Source of the DNA: Saprospiraceae bacterium
Lineage (GTDB): Bacteria; Bacteroidota; Bacteroidia; Chitinophagales; Saprospiraceae
Direction: 5' to 3'
DNA length: 7,423 nt
NCBI GenBank assembly: GCA_025455635.1
Contig: JALOMF010000201.1
Location: forward strand, 1-7,423
How positions within the stretch are numbered: the stretch's first letter is position 1; each line of letters starts with the position of its first letter. The notes under the pieces were generated by a model. That model was given only the letters and a program-made list of their open reading frames with translations. It was not told the DNA's origin and made no database searches. Positions 7,037-7,423 of the stretch are shown one piece after another. The translations under genes were made by a program, and so were the position numbers.

Positions 7037-7423
7037 ATGGCACGTTTCACACGAATTCAAGTCTATCAAAAAATGGCGGAACAGGGCATGGTGCCGCTGT
7101 TTTACAATGCTGATGTTTCGCTTTGCAAACAGGTAGTGGCGGCCTGCTACCGGGGCGGCGCTCGGCTATTGGAGTTCACCAACCGGGGCGATTTTGCGCA
7201 CGAGGTCTTCGGCGAACTGAGCAAGCATTGCGCCAGCGAAATGCCCGAAATGATACTCGGCGTAGGCTCGGTGACGGACGCTGCCACGGCGGCGCTGTTC
7301 ATGCAGCTCGGTGCCAATTTCATTGTGATGCCCGCCCTGCGGGAAGACGTGGTGCTGGCCTGCAACCGCCGCAAGGTGGCCTGCCTGCCCGGCTGCGGCT
7401 CGGTGACGGAGATTTGCCGGGCC
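7037..7423 (+). CDS. eda: KDPG/KHG aldolase, N-terminal part (runs off right edge)
   Basis: Eda cleaves 2-keto-3-deoxy-6-phosphogluconate to pyruvate and glyceraldehyde 3-phosphate, the last step of hexuronate breakdown by the Entner-Doudoroff route. The 129 visible codons begin MARFTRIQVYQKM and show a TIM-barrel aldolase N-terminal half. VPLFYNAD is the first strand. GGARLLEFTNRGD (40-52) contains Glu46 and Arg50, equivalent to the catalytic Glu and phosphate-side Arg of E. coli Eda. ILGVGSVTD, GANFIVMPAL and ACLPGCGSVTEI follow, the last matching the PG(C/V)xT(V)TE segment. The Schiff-base lysine lies about 20 residues beyond the visible end and cannot be checked. The variant EFTNRG, in place of EVTLRT, is the form I associate with Bacteroidota members. 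It follows kdgK after 94 nt of heptad repeats and is likely co-transcribed. Confidence 0.93.
   Translation, partial: MARFTRIQVYQKMAEQGMVPLFYNADVSLCKQVVAACYRGGARLLEFTNRGDFAHEVFGELSKHCASEMPEMILGVGSVTDAATAALFMQLGANFIVMPALREDVVLACNRRKVACLPGCGSVTEICRA

Noticed and set aside
5896..7050. Long minus-strand open frame opposite kdgK
   Set aside because: It is a shadow of a high-G+C gene. Its product has no recognisable domain and crosses the heptad-repeat gap.

Overview
The window looks like a moderately GC-rich member of the Bacteroidota. Sampled 60-base blocks of most genes are 60-70% G+C. I infer the phylum from several things: the starts lack purine-rich Shine-Dalgarno sequences, a candidate -7 element resembles the Bacteroidota TAnnTTTG form, a 3' fragment matches NrtR-like Nudix regulators common in that phylum, the intergenic heptad tract (GATTGTT/AACAATC) is of a kind I associate with Saprospiraceae/Cytophagales-type genomes, and the SDR, UxaC, KdgK and Eda proteins read like Bacteroidota versions. 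No database search was possible, so the placement is an inference.

Left edge (1-563). The 3' part of a Nudix-family, NrtR-like transcriptional regulator is present, but its N-terminal half is missing. Bases 1-82 instead read on the minus strand as the start of a protein resembling the N-terminus of planctomycete Ser/Thr kinases. This suggests a junction, either a genuine rearrangement or a chimeric assembly, at about 83-119.

Sulfur module (608-3130, minus strand). Transcription order is a single-domain rhodanese, a second rhodanese with a short N-terminal extension, then a SulP-family anion permease with a STAS domain. Upstream of the first rhodanese are a candidate -7 box and a Crp/Fnr-like palindrome, spaced about as expected for a class II activator site. 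The likely logic is anion uptake (sulfate or a related sulfur oxyanion) together with sulfane-sulfur handling.

Hexuronate module (3428-7423, plus strand, divergent). It holds an SDR oxidoreductase of the D-mannonate oxidoreductase (fructuronate reductase) type, glucuronate isomerase UxaC, 2-keto-3-deoxygluconate kinase KdgK, and the N-terminal 129 codons of KDPG aldolase Eda, which runs off the right edge. Together they cover glucuronate -> fructuronate -> mannonate, then KDG -> KDPG -> pyruvate + glyceraldehyde 3-phosphate. Mannonate dehydratase (UxuA), needed between mannonate and KDG, is not in the window. uxaC and kdgK are 2 nt apart. kdgK and eda are separated by a heptad-repeat hairpin. 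A 276-nt gap rich in inverted repeats lies between the SDR gene and uxaC.

The most unusual sequence signals are the composition-defined mosaic inside uxaC (about 4848-5220 at 36% G+C inside a 60-70% G+C gene, with sharp edges and an intact frame), the left-edge junction, the Crp-like operator, and the heptad-repeat hairpin. I see no convincing new biological system: the gene content is recognisable sulfur and uronate metabolism.
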